64,000 nucleotides of DNA from UBA4802 sp964509195. GTDB taxonomy: Bacteria > Spirochaetota > UBA4802 > UB4802. Below are positions 54,165 through 63,227 of the stretch, piece by piece; positions within the stretch are counted from its first letter, which is position 1; every line of letters starts with the position of its first letter. Under the pieces are notes generated by a model. That model had not been told where the DNA came from. It worked only from the letters and a program-made list of their open reading frames with translations, and made no database searches. The stretch is taken from NCBI GenBank assembly GCA_964509195.1, contig CAZDWJ010000006.1:95156-159155 (forward strand), read 5' to 3'. The position numbers were made by a program, and so were the translations under genes.

Positions 54165-55820
54165 ATGACACGGGGGTTACTGTATAAAACTATTTTTATA
54201 ATCTGTATTATACTGTTTGCTGTGATGCTCATTTTGCCTACCATTGGGAAAAACACTTTACAGATAGTGTTAAGCCAGACATCAACTCAACAGGATATAC
54301 AGGTAATACAACAGCGTTTTCCTGAATCAAAGTATAAAATTACAGTTAAAGATAAAGAAGTGATTGTTGAAGGGTTTAATCTCAATGTTGCGGTGATGAA
54401 TGAGATAAAACGCTATCCAGGTGTGGTTGATGCAAAACTTTTGCCCCATTGGGCTGAAAAAGCATTGCTTGCTAAAAAGATTAATCTAGGTCTTGATTTG
54501 CAGGGTGGTTCATACCTTGTGTTGCAGGCAAATTATCATAAGATAGAAGAAAAAACAGGAAAGCCATTGACCAACGCTGAAAAAAATGAAATTACTGAAC
54601 AGGCACTGGAATTGCTCCGTAACCGTGTTGATAAATTTGGTGTAGCTGAGCCGTCAATACGGCCAAAAGGCAATGATGCTATTGAAATACAGCTTCCCGG
54701 TGTAAAGGATCCGGAAAGTGTGAAAAAAGCAATTGGTACAACAGGCCGGGTTGAATACCGTCTTGTTGACGATGCGTATACCCAAAAAGCAAATCAATGG
54801 CTTAAAGAGCATTATGCAGGCAGGCCGCTGCCTGAGGATCAGCTGGAACTGAATAAATTAGCTGACACAATCAAAAATGCAATAGCACTTCCTGATTCCT
54901 TAGAGTTATTATATTACTATGAACGCAATCCACAGACTGCAAAACTTTTTGCAGCATATCCGATAGTTCTTGAAAAGAAGGTTGCACTGGCAGGCAATGA
55001 CATAAGCAAAGCGTGGGTAGCTCCTGATGAGTATCAGCAATTGGCAGTGCATTTCAATACTACGCCAGAGGGGGCGGCTAAATTTGCTGAAGTGACAGCT
55101 GAAAAAAATCACGGAAAAAAATTAGCGATAGTTATTGATGATAAAGTCCGAAGTGCTCCATCAATAAGGGTGCAGATAAACACAGGCCAGGCAATCATTC
55201 AGGGTGATTTTACCTATGAAGAAGTTACGGCACTTGCGCGGATCATTAAAGAAGGTGCACTGCCGGTTGACCTAAAGATCATAGAGGAACGAACAGTAGG
55301 TCCTACGCTTGGTATAGATTCAATCCAGAGTGGTGTGAAGGCGTTCATTGTTGGCATCGCAGGGGTTATGCTGTTTATGTTTATCTATTACAAATTTTCA
55401 GGGCTAATAGCAGATATTGGGTTGCTTCTTAATGGTGTGTTTATGCTTGCACTTTTATCGTGGTTAGGATTTACCCTTACACTGCCTGGTATTGCTGGTT
55501 TTATTTTAACAATGGGTATGGCGGTGGATGCCAATGTCATCATTTATGAACGAATAAAAGAAGAGCTGCGTACCGGTAAAACACCACGGGCAGCGGTGGC
55601 GCAAGGGTTTGACAGGGCATTCTGGACAATATTTGACTCCAATATCACCACATTGCTTTCGGCATTTGTACTGTCACAGTTTGGAACGGGACCTATCAAG
55701 GGTTTTGCAGTAACCCTTTCGATAGGCATTATCTGTTCAATGTTTGTGGCATTATATATTACAAGGTTTATATTTGAAGTTGTAACTACACGTAGTTCAC
55801 TGAAAAAAATAAGTATTTAA
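54165..55820 (+). CDS. secD: Protein-export membrane protein SecD
   Basis: About 551 residues from ATG 54165 (GAGG with a 5-nt spacer; GTG 54159 is less likely). KINLGLDLQGGSYLVLQ is the SecD hallmark; later SGVKAFIVGIAGVMLFMFIY and MGMAVDANVIIYERIKEEL mark the RND-like helices with the DxxxxY/E proton site. Works with SecF to pull exported proteins out of SecYEG. Full length. Confidence 0.95.
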   Translation: MTRGLLYKTIFIICIILFAVMLILPTIGKNTLQIVLSQTSTQQDIQVIQQRFPESKYKITVKDKEVIVEGFNLNVAVMNEIKRYPGVVDAKLLPHWAEKALLAKKINLGLDLQGGSYLVLQANYHKIEEKTGKPLTNAEKNEITEQALELLRNRVDKFGVAEPSIRPKGNDAIEIQLPGVKDPESVKKAIGTTGRVEYRLVDDAYTQKANQWLKEHYAGRPLPEDQLELNKLADTIKNAIALPDSLELLYYYERNPQTAKLFAAYPIVLEKKVALAGNDISKAWVAPDEYQQLAVHFNTTPEGAAKFAEVTAEKNHGKKLAIVIDDKVRSAPSIRVQINTGQAIIQGDFTYEEVTALARIIKEGALPVDLKIIEERTVGPTLGIDSIQSGVKAFIVGIAGVMLFMFIYYKFSGLIADIGLLLNGVFMLALLSWLGFTLTLPGIAGFILTMGMAVDANVIIYERIKEELRTGKTPRAAVAQGFDRAFWTIFDSNITTLLSAFVLSQFGTGPIKGFAVTLSIGIICSMFVALYITRFIFEVVTTRSSLKKISI

Positions 55821-55831
55821 GGAGTGGCACC

Positions 55832-56722
55832 TTGGAAAAGATAATTCCTTTCATCAGATATAGATTTATTGCGTATGCAATTTCGCTTTCATTGTTGGTA
55901 TTATTCTCATTGCAGACCTATCGAAGTGGTGGTTTTAACTGGGGTATTGATTTTGTTGGTGGTATTAAGCTGACAGTTAAGTTTGAACAGGGAGTTGATA
56001 CGGCACAGATACGCAAGGTGTTAACACAGAATAAAATCAGCGCGGTCATTCAGCAGGTAGGAAAAGAAGAAGATAACGAGTACCTTATTTCTACCAAGCT
56101 TGCCAGCCGTACAGAAAATGTTGAGGAAAGTACAAAAGAGCTGAAAGCTGTGATTGAAAATAATTTTAAAAATGTTGAAATTTTAAGCATTGAAACAGTA
56201 GGGCCGGCAATTGGCGATTTTTTAAAGAAATCGGCCGGTAAACTCATTGCACTTTCGATAATTATCATGACATTATATCTGGCATTCCGGTTTGAATTGA
56301 AGTACTCCATAGCTGCAATGGTAGCGTTGGTGCACGATGTTATTCTTTCAGTACTTTTCTGTGGTTTTGTGGGTATTGAGATTAATATTCCGATAGTAGC
56401 TGCTATACTCACTATTTACGGTTATTCTGTAAACGATACAATTATCATATTTGACCGTGTAAGGGAAAATCTGCAGATTAAAACCAAGCAAACGTTTATT
56501 GATGTAATAGATAAATCAATAACACAGACAATATCGCGAACCCTTCTCACAGCACTCACCACCTTATTTGCAGTTTTTGCGCTGTATATGATTGGTGGCG
56601 AAGGACTAAATGAATTTGCAAGTGTGCTACTATTTGGCATTATCATAGGAACATATTCTTCAATGTATATTGCATCTCCGTTTGTTCTGTACTGGGAAAA
56701 ATTAACGTTGAAAAAAGCTTAA
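55832..56722 (+). CDS. secF: Protein-export membrane protein SecF
   Basis: 296 residues from TTG 55832 (AAGGAG upstream). FNWGIDFVGGIKLTVKFE is the SecF signature, and YSVNDTIIIFDRVRENL the RND helix. Forms the SecDF pump. It follows secD by 11 nt. Confidence 0.95.
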   Translation: MEKIIPFIRYRFIAYAISLSLLVLFSLQTYRSGGFNWGIDFVGGIKLTVKFEQGVDTAQIRKVLTQNKISAVIQQVGKEEDNEYLISTKLASRTENVEESTKELKAVIENNFKNVEILSIETVGPAIGDFLKKSAGKLIALSIIIMTLYLAFRFELKYSIAAMVALVHDVILSVLFCGFVGIEINIPIVAAILTIYGYSVNDTIIIFDRVRENLQIKTKQTFIDVIDKSITQTISRTLLTALTTLFAVFALYMIGGEGLNEFASVLLFGIIIGTYSSMYIASPFVLYWEKLTLKKA

Positions 56723-56726
56723 ATAT

Positions 56727-57608
56727 ATGCCTTTACGGCACGCGTGTATTTTTATATCTGTTTTAGTTTCACTGCGCACTATACTGGCACAACCTGCAAG
56801 TGATCCATACAACTATACTGCAATAGCAGGGTTTGCAAATCATTGTATTGAGCAAAAAGAGTATTACAGGGCATATCAGGAATACCACCGTTTACATGCA
56901 TATTATCCTTCCTTATATTCATATGAAGCATTTTATATTGCTTCGCTCTATTGCAAATATGAAGGGAGGCAATATCAACTCCTTCTTGATCAGATTAAAA
57001 GCAATCTACGGACACAACCTTCAGTGTGGCTTTTTGCATTTGACAGTGCGTTCAGTATCTCTTCACCAGAATTAAAAAATATCGTGCAACAATCTCCTGC
57101 CATTGAAAGCAGCAATAGTGAATATGAGGCAATGATACTGAAAAGAAAGCTTGCATATTCGCTTGCCACAATGGATAATTACAATGAGCTATCGCCCTAT
57201 ACTGCACTGGTTAAGGATTATGATTTACAGCGGATATATGAGTTCAGCAGGTTTAAACGTGCTTCGATAAAAAATCCTTATGTAGCTTCAATGTGGGGAA
57301 TAATTCCTGGTGCGGGCTATATCTATAGCGATAATCTTGAAAATGGTATAATTGCTGCGATAGTTATCGGTGTGTGTGCTGCGGTTACCTGGTTTGCGGT
57401 GGATACTGGCAATGGGTCGATAGCGGTATTTACAGGAACCGCCGGTACGTTTTTTTATGGGGGTAGTATCGTAGGTGGCTTCTTGGCAGCAAAAAAAGTA
57501 AACAGCCAGGTAGTAAAAGAGATGCACGCTTACTTAGAAGAAGAACTTAAATTTGCGCAGGACAGGGAAACTATTTTTTTACGATATGGAAAGCCAAAGA
57601 CACAGTAA
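56727..57608 (+). CDS. Exported membrane protein of unknown function
   Basis: 293 residues. Signal-like start (ISVLVSLRTILAQ), a helical TPR-like region (EQKEYYRAYQEYHRLHAYYP; YEGRQYQLLLDQIKSNL) and a C-terminal membrane part with IIPGAGYIYSDNLENGI and NGSIAVFTGTAGTFFYGGSI, close to the small-protein TM2/DUF5683 style. Follows secF by 4 nt and overlaps the start region of ribD. Role not known; a surface-assembly function is a guess. Confidence 0.45.
   Translation: MPLRHACIFISVLVSLRTILAQPASDPYNYTAIAGFANHCIEQKEYYRAYQEYHRLHAYYPSLYSYEAFYIASLYCKYEGRQYQLLLDQIKSNLRTQPSVWLFAFDSAFSISSPELKNIVQQSPAIESSNSEYEAMILKRKLAYSLATMDNYNELSPYTALVKDYDLQRIYEFSRFKRASIKNPYVASMWGIIPGAGYIYSDNLENGIIAAIVIGVCAAVTWFAVDTGNGSIAVFTGTAGTFFYGGSIVGGFLAAKKVNSQVVKEMHAYLEEELKFAQDRETIFLRYGKPKTQ
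57186..57195 (+). repeat. Iterated motif copy GAGCTATCGC
   Basis: Exact copy in the unknown membrane gene, read as Glu-Leu-Ser. A GCGATAGTT variant follows at 57357. One of 12 exact copies. Confidence 0.8.
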
Positions 57609-58815
57609 CTATATGACACTGGCACTTAAAGAGGCGTTTGGCAGGATAGGGGTAACTTCGCCAAATCCTGCTGTAGGTGCAGTTATTGTTAAAAATGATA
57701 GTATTATTGCAACAGGTGCTACGCAAGCTTGCGGAATGGATCATGCTGAGGTTGTTGCACTGAAAAAGGCAAAGGGAAATTGCAAAGGAGCCGCAATGTA
57801 TGTGACGCTTGAGCCATGCTGCCACTGGGGAAAAACGCCACCATGCACTGATGCAATTATAAAGGCTGGTATTGCACAGGTGATTATTCCCACACTTGAT
57901 CCAAATCCTGCTGTTGCCGGTAAAGGGGTCAGAGCATTGCAAGAGGCAGGTGTTGAAGTTATTTTTATGCGGGAGTTTATTCAGGCAGCTGTGGATTTAA
58001 TACGGCCGTTTAAAAAAAGTATTTTGCGCCGTAGGCCATTTGTTATTCATAAAGTTGCTGCTTCGATGGATGGACATACCGCCACAGATAGCGGTGATTC
58101 AAAGTGGATAAGCTCACCTGTTTCACGACTTTTGGTGCACCGGCTCAGAGCATGTGCTGATACTATTATTGTAGGGAAGACTACCGTGGAAAAAGATAAT
58201 CCGCTTCTTAACGTACGGTACACTGATTTCCCACAGGAAGCTGTAGATTTTTATGAAAGAAAGCAATACTCTGTTATAGGCTATTCCAGTAGTTTTATAC
58301 AGGGGCTGCTGGAATTATGGAAAGCTGATGTTACTCATGATGCAAAAAAAATGGTGATAGGGCTGCCAGAATCGTTGCAGAATATTCATCTGGTGGACGA
58401 TAACAATGCGTATTTTTTTGTAGCACATGGGGAAAAAGATGCACTTTTAAAACGTGAAGATAAAGGCATAATTGTTAGGCTTATTGATAGTGGCAGACTA
58501 CAGTTTTTGCAGTCAGACAAAGGTATAGAGCAGATTCATGAGTTGCTTGACAGAATGCACACAATGGGTTCAATGATAGCAGTACTTGAAGGCGGTGCAA
58601 CAGTTGCAGGGTCATTCTTTGATGCAAATGAAATTGACCAGTGCATGTATTTTTACAGCCCAATTTTAGTTGGTAAAGGCAAAAGCATCATTGAAGGCAA
58701 AGGCAGGCAATTTATTAAAGAATCAATGGCTCTTTATGATATCACGGGTATTTTCCTGGGTCAGGATATGCTTATATCTGGTTATAAAGAATCCTATCAG
58801 TTTGAGGCACTGTAG
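57586..58815 (+). CDS. ribD: Riboflavin biosynthesis deaminase/reductase RibD
   Basis: About 409 residues. Zinc deaminase domain: SPNPAVGAVIVKND, MDHAEVVALKKA, LEPCCHWGKTPPC. Reductase domain: HKVAASMDGHTATDSGDSKW and ADTIIVGKTTVEKDNPLLNV. Does steps two and three of riboflavin synthesis. Start is uncertain: ATG 57586 overlaps the gene upstream, ATG 57613 is the other option; neither has a strong ribosome site. Directly abuts ribE, so translated together. Confidence 0.95.
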   Translation: MESQRHSNYMTLALKEAFGRIGVTSPNPAVGAVIVKNDSIIATGATQACGMDHAEVVALKKAKGNCKGAAMYVTLEPCCHWGKTPPCTDAIIKAGIAQVIIPTLDPNPAVAGKGVRALQEAGVEVIFMREFIQAAVDLIRPFKKSILRRRPFVIHKVAASMDGHTATDSGDSKWISSPVSRLLVHRLRACADTIIVGKTTVEKDNPLLNVRYTDFPQEAVDFYERKQYSVIGYSSSFIQGLLELWKADVTHDAKKMVIGLPESLQNIHLVDDNNAYFFVAHGEKDALLKREDKGIIVRLIDSGRLQFLQSDKGIEQIHELLDRMHTMGSMIAVLEGGATVAGSFFDANEIDQCMYFYSPILVGKGKSIIEGKGRQFIKESMALYDITGIFLGQDMLISGYKESYQFEAL

Positions 58816-59454
58816 ATGTTTACCGGCATAATAGAAGAAATTGGAGTGGTGCGATCGCTTACACCTTCGGTAAATGGGAAATTAATTTCCATAAGTGCTC
58901 GCACTGTTTTAGAAGGGACAAAGGTTGGTGATTCCATTGCCATTGACGGAGCATGCCAAACTGTGACGCAAATTGGCAGGGATTACTTTACCGTGTTTGC
59001 TTCGGATGTCACGATTGCTATAACGACACTTGGTTCATTTAAAACAGGAACAAAGGTTAATTTAGAGCGTGCCATGCAGCCACAAGGGCGATTGGGCGGA
59101 CATCTAGTGCAGGGACATGTTGATGCAACCGGTAAAATTGTGTTGCTGCAAAGATTGCCTGAAGGGCTAAAGGTTTCTTTAGCAGTGCCTGATAGCATCA
59201 GTAAGTTTATTGTACCTAAAGGATCAATTGCCATTGATGGCATATCGCTGACGGTGGTGGACAAAAAAGACACCGTTGAGCTTTACTGTATCCCGGAAAC
59301 TATCGCCAATACCACGCTTGCTCAAAAAAAGCTGGGTGATTTTGTGAACGTTGAAGTTGATATTATCGCAAAGTATGTGTATTATATGCTTCAGAATATA
59401 CAGGGTGGCGATAGTTCCTTAGAAAAGAAGCTTAAGGAAGAAGGCTTCATGTAA
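58816..59454 (+). CDS. ribE: Riboflavin synthase alpha chain
   Basis: 212 residues with two lumazine-binding repeats: MFTGIIEEIGVVRSL and DSIAIDGACQTVT in the first, LGGHLVQGHVDATGKI and GSIAIDGISLTVV in the second. Last step of riboflavin synthesis. ATG follows the ribD stop with no gap. ribBA and ribH are not in the window. Confidence 0.95.
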   Translation: MFTGIIEEIGVVRSLTPSVNGKLISISARTVLEGTKVGDSIAIDGACQTVTQIGRDYFTVFASDVTIAITTLGSFKTGTKVNLERAMQPQGRLGGHLVQGHVDATGKIVLLQRLPEGLKVSLAVPDSISKFIVPKGSIAIDGISLTVVDKKDTVELYCIPETIANTTLAQKKLGDFVNVEVDIIAKYVYYMLQNIQGGDSSLEKKLKEEGFM

Positions 59455-60493
59455 ACGTTTCGTCAATTGGCAGTATAATGCTTCTCCCATTATGTTCCGC
59501 AGAACGATATATGGCATGAATCACTTCAAGAGCTTTATAGCCATCATACCCGCTTGATGTTACCGGTTGTGGCTGTTTAAGGCATTTCTTTACTTCTCTA
59601 TACAGTTTGACAAAATAATCCGATTTTCCTTTTGGACTGACAGATTGGGGTATTAAATCGTTAAATCCTGTATAATATTTAGATTTTTGTGGTGTAAAAA
59701 TTTGTAAGTATCCATTACCGATAACTATCTTTCCTTTTGTGCCTAGTATCTGCAATTCAAACATGAAATATTCACGGTGACCACCGGCTTCAAGTGTAAC
59801 ATGAAGACCTGAGGTAGTAGTGCAATGAGCTATCGCATAGTCTTCATATAATGATGTTTTGGAGTATTTTTTAGTGTGTCCCTGCACCTGCACAATGTTT
59901 CCAAAAAGATACTGCACAATATCAATAAGATGGGTGCCATCGTGAAGAAGCGGACCGCCGCCAGAACCTGGCTGATGAGCTTTTGATGGGGTAAAGACAA
60001 ATCCATAGACAGATGATATGGTACCAATTACATTTTTTGCCAGAAGTTTTTTAACATAATTGTACCGATAGTCATAGCGTCGTTCATGATTGATGATGAG
60101 TGTTGTATTGTGTTTGTTGCATGCATCAATGAGTGCTTGTGCTTCTTTAAAACTGGAAGCGATTGGTTTTTCACATACAATGACCTTTGCACCGTTTTGG
60201 GCTGCAGCAATCCCTATTGGAGCATGGGTGTTAGTCCATGATGCTATGATAACACACTGAGGTTGTACTTGTTCAAGTAGTGTATGGTATTCAGTATAGC
60301 ATCGTGATGCTGGGATATTGGCTATTTTAGCAAAGTTGTGCAAGCGTTCAGTATTGATATCGCAGGCATGTGTTATAGTAAGTTTTGCAGCTTTTGCCCC
60401 ACCCCAGTGAGTGCATGGCTTATATCTAAGCGGATCGTGTTCAAGGATAAATCCAATGCGCCCGCAACCAATGAGAGCAACTACAGGTTTCAT
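59447..60493 (-). CDS. Gfo/Idh/MocA-family oxidoreductase
   Basis: 348 residues. NAD(P) fold ALIGCGRIGFILEHDP; the family CEKPIASS motif (the EKP Lys is catalytic) lies at about 110-117; HLIDIVQYLFG is typical of the second domain. Oxidises or reduces a sugar or inositol. It converges on ribE with an 8-nt overlap, so its 3' end shares the region, and it follows glnA by about 6 nt on the same strand, suggesting co-transcription with glnA. Substrate unknown. Confidence 0.85.
   Translation of the reverse strand: MKPVVALIGCGRIGFILEHDPLRYKPCTHWGGAKAAKLTITHACDINTERLHNFAKIANIPASRCYTEYHTLLEQVQPQCVIIASWTNTHAPIGIAAAQNGAKVIVCEKPIASSFKEAQALIDACNKHNTTLIINHERRYDYRYNYVKKLLAKNVIGTISSVYGFVFTPSKAHQPGSGGGPLLHDGTHLIDIVQYLFGNIVQVQGHTKKYSKTSLYEDYAIAHCTTTSGLHVTLEAGGHREYFMFELQILGTKGKIVIGNGYLQIFTPQKSKYYTGFNDLIPQSVSPKGKSDYFVKLYREVKKCLKQPQPVTSSGYDGYKALEVIHAIYRSAEHNGRSIILPIDETFT
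59827..59836 (+). repeat. Iterated motif copy GAGCTATCGC
   Basis: Exact copy inside the oxidoreductase gene, antisense to it. One of 12 exact copies. Confidence 0.8.
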
Positions 60494-60499
60494 GCAACA

Positions 60500-61804
60500 C
60501 TATAAAATGGGAAGATAGGTACCAATTTCATAATCGGTAATGTGACGATTATACTGATTAAGTTCATAGTATTTGTTTTCAATAAATAATTCCACTAACT
60601 TATCACCTAAGGCTTCACGCATAAGGCTGCTCTTTTCAAAGAGTTTGAGTGCATCCGACAGATTTGAAGGCAATGACTTTTCAGAATATGCTGATTTTTT
60701 CTCATTGAGATTATGGGGTTTAGGAAGACTGGCATTTTCTTCAATTCCTGTGAGCCCTGCTGCAAGAATAGCTGAAAATAACAGGTATGGATTGCAGGCA
60801 GGATCGGGATTCCTGAGTTCCACCCTTACGGAATTGGGATTATCGGTCCGTGATGAAGTAATCCGAATGAGTGAAGATGGATTATTAATACTCCATGAAA
60901 GGTCAATGGGTGCTTCAAAGCCGTAGTTGAGCCGTTTGTATGAATTGACCCATTGATTAGAAATTGCAAAAAATTCAGGTGCGTGTTTCAGTAAGCCTGC
61001 AATATAGTGTTTGGCAATATTCGATAATAAAAATTCATCATTACTATCGTAAAATACATTTACTTCATTTTTAAATAGCGACTGATGTATATGCATGCCA
61101 CAGCCATTGTACTGTGACAGTGGTTTTGGCATGAATGAAGCATAGATATTATTCTGTTGAGCTATCTCCTTTGTTGCTGTTTTAAATGTCATGATATTGT
61201 CAGCGATTGTCAAAGCATCATCATGGCGCAGGTCAATCTCGTGCTGGCTGGGTGCACCTTCATGATGTGATGATTTTACGCCAATGCCCATTTCTTCTAA
61301 CGTGAGGACCATCTGGCGGCGAATGTCACTTGCACTATCAAGTGGAGTTAAGTCAAAATATCCTCCCCTGTCAAGGAACTCGGGGGATTCTGAGCTTTTG
61401 AATAAGAAGAATTCAATTTCAGGGCCAACATAGAATAAATAGCCTTTGTCGGATGCTTTTTTTAGATTTTTATACAGTATATACCGCACATCACACTCAT
61501 AGGGGGTCATGTCCGTGTTGTAGATGTAACAGAACATACGTGCTACTGAATTACTTTTAGGGCGCCATGGCAGAATTTCAAATGTCTCAATATCAGGCAT
61601 GGCTATCATTTCTTTTTCGGTTCTGCGGACAAAACCATGTATAGTAGAACCGTCAAAACGAACTCCCTCTTCCAGTGCATCTTCGAGTTCATTTATAGTT
61701 ATGGCAAAACTTTTTAGGAAACCTAAAATATCAGTAAACCATAGCCGTATAAACTTCACATCATTATCATGTGCAGTTTTTACAATGTATTCGCGATTGT
61801 CCAT
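60500..61804 (-). CDS. glnA: Glutamine synthetase, type I
   Basis: 434 residues, the short GSI-alpha size. Motifs: RFDGSTIHGF, GPEIEFFLF, NGCGMHIHQSLF, SSRTDNPNSVRVELRNPDP and CNPYLLFSAILAAGL. The adenylylation-loop sequence NLYDLP of GSI-beta is absent, so control by adenylyltransferase is unlikely. Assimilates ammonia. A 42-residue upstream gene overlaps its start by 1 nt. Confidence 0.95.
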   Translation of the reverse strand: MDNREYIVKTAHDNDVKFIRLWFTDILGFLKSFAITINELEDALEEGVRFDGSTIHGFVRRTEKEMIAMPDIETFEILPWRPKSNSVARMFCYIYNTDMTPYECDVRYILYKNLKKASDKGYLFYVGPEIEFFLFKSSESPEFLDRGGYFDLTPLDSASDIRRQMVLTLEEMGIGVKSSHHEGAPSQHEIDLRHDDALTIADNIMTFKTATKEIAQQNNIYASFMPKPLSQYNGCGMHIHQSLFKNEVNVFYDSNDEFLLSNIAKHYIAGLLKHAPEFFAISNQWVNSYKRLNYGFEAPIDLSWSINNPSSLIRITSSRTDNPNSVRVELRNPDPACNPYLLFSAILAAGLTGIEENASLPKPHNLNEKKSAYSEKSLPSNLSDALKLFEKSSLMREALGDKLVELFIENKYYELNQYNRHITDYEIGTYLPIL

Positions 61805-61932
61805 TATCGTATACCGTTCCTTTTAATACCATGTATCGAAGCTATTCGTATCACAGCTTCATAGTACTCTTCTTTTGTAATTTTGCCTTCAGACATTTCT
61901 TCATACAGCAGTCTCAGGAGCAGATAGAACAT
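61804..61932 (-). CDS. Small protein translationally coupled to glnA
   Basis: A 42-residue gene. ATG 61932 follows a very strong ribosome site (GGAGG, 6-nt spacer) and the stop TAA at 61804-61806 overlaps glnA's ATG (TAATG). The translation is MFYLLLRLLYEEMSEGKITK then EEYYEAVIRIASIHGI, an amphipathic helical peptide with a SHOCT-like KITKEEY turn. No family is assigned. The spacing implies it is translated and controls or couples glnA expression. Confidence 0.7.
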   Translation of the reverse strand: MFYLLLRLLYEEMSEGKITKEEYYEAVIRIASIHGIKRNGIR

Positions 61933-62024
61933 ATGCCGCCTCCTTTTAATTAATGTATACTGCTGTTGTATTAATCGGCCTGAAGGTATAATGAAATTAC
62001 AGGTAGTAAGGCTTATTTTGTCAA

Positions 62025-63017
62025 TTAAAAGCTTATATATATGAGCAAAACAAAAATAATAAGCAGGAGCACAAATAAAGATATTATCACATAGGTAAGC
62101 TTGGAAAAACCTGCGTCCTCGTAGGTTGTAGCAGCAGGTGAAGGGGTCTGAGAAGGTTTGGGTATGGATTTCTGTGTCATGGGACCATCTATTATTGGGT
62201 CATAGAGGCGTAATTTAACCTGGCGCTCATCTTCAATGCATTTTCCATAAATACCAGGGCCAATGCGGGTAAGTATTTCAATTGGTTCATTCTTGCCATC
62301 GGATTTTATGTCTATAACTTCAGTTGCTATTGGCTTTATGTGATTTTCAACACGCAGCCCTAATAAATCAATGAAGTAGTTTGCTCTGTCAGTGTTGGGA
62401 ATGATTTTTGTCATTATCTTATCGCCAACTTTTAATTCATAGATGGGTTTGCCCTTTACCGGTGCCAGAATAGGCTGTATATTCAGTATGACAGCACCTT
62501 CTTCCAGTTCTGTTTCTGCAGTTGATGATTTTCCCTGTGGTTGAGTGTAGCGCTTTTCCTTTGTTGTGGCAAATTCTTCAGCAGTTACTTCCTGAATACT
62601 TGTTTCCAGCACCAGATTTTTGTCATGAATAACCCTGTTGATTGTATCAAAAAGAAATGTATCAATGCTATCGTAATCGTAATTGTTTGCATAATCGTAG
62701 AGGTGATTTGTTTTGGTTTCTTCATTAGCAATTTCTTTGAAGTTATCCATAATGGAATTTGTTAAATTTGCATTGAAATTCCCCTTCCATTTGAGTTCAA
62801 GTATAACCTGTTCATATTTATCCCAGGGAAGATGTGGTTCATTCTCATAAATATTGGAAAAGGTTGAAACGGCAACATTGTACGTATCAATATGCCTGTC
62901 CTGATTAAATATTATGATAAAAAGGCCGTATAAATTCATTGAAAGAGCTTTAAAACGCCCCTTTATAATCAATAGGTGATCACTGAAAAGATTGTCGTTG
63001 TTGCTTTCTATTGCCAT
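62025..63017 (-). CDS. Tail-anchored protein of unknown function
   Basis: 330 residues. Largely soluble with an acidic N-terminal domain, a Pro/Ser-rich linker (SIPKPSQTPSPAATT) and a single C-terminal helix (LTYVIISLFVLLLIIFVLLIYI). Segments include VILNIQPILAPVKGKPIY and TKIIPNTDRANYFIDLLGLR, with a beta-rich second domain. ATG 63017. No family recognised; the tail anchor points it to the inner membrane, cytoplasm-facing. Confidence 0.5.
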   Translation of the reverse strand: MAIESNNDNLFSDHLLIIKGRFKALSMNLYGLFIIIFNQDRHIDTYNVAVSTFSNIYENEPHLPWDKYEQVILELKWKGNFNANLTNSIMDNFKEIANEETKTNHLYDYANNYDYDSIDTFLFDTINRVIHDKNLVLETSIQEVTAEEFATTKEKRYTQPQGKSSTAETELEEGAVILNIQPILAPVKGKPIYELKVGDKIMTKIIPNTDRANYFIDLLGLRVENHIKPIATEVIDIKSDGKNEPIEILTRIGPGIYGKCIEDERQVKLRLYDPIIDGPMTQKSIPKPSQTPSPAATTYEDAGFSKLTYVIISLFVLLLIIFVLLIYISF

Positions 63018-63227
63018 ACATTATTCCACACAAAAATATTTATATATATTCACTATCGGCATTTATATATGTTTTGCTAAAAATGTTGCTAATTATCGCT
63101 TTTTAATTAACTATTATCACTAGTAGGCATAAATTATTATAATATTGTCAATATAAAAATTTTTTATTTGATTAATTTTATATATATATATTGTTTATAA
63201 ATCTGCATATATAATACGGCGATAGTT
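63018..63227. other. AT-rich divergent intergenic region
   Basis: 210 bp between divergent genes, mostly A/T with TATATA runs. It should hold two promoters. A GCGATAGTT variant of the iterated motif occurs at 63219-63227. Nothing else seen. Confidence 0.4.
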
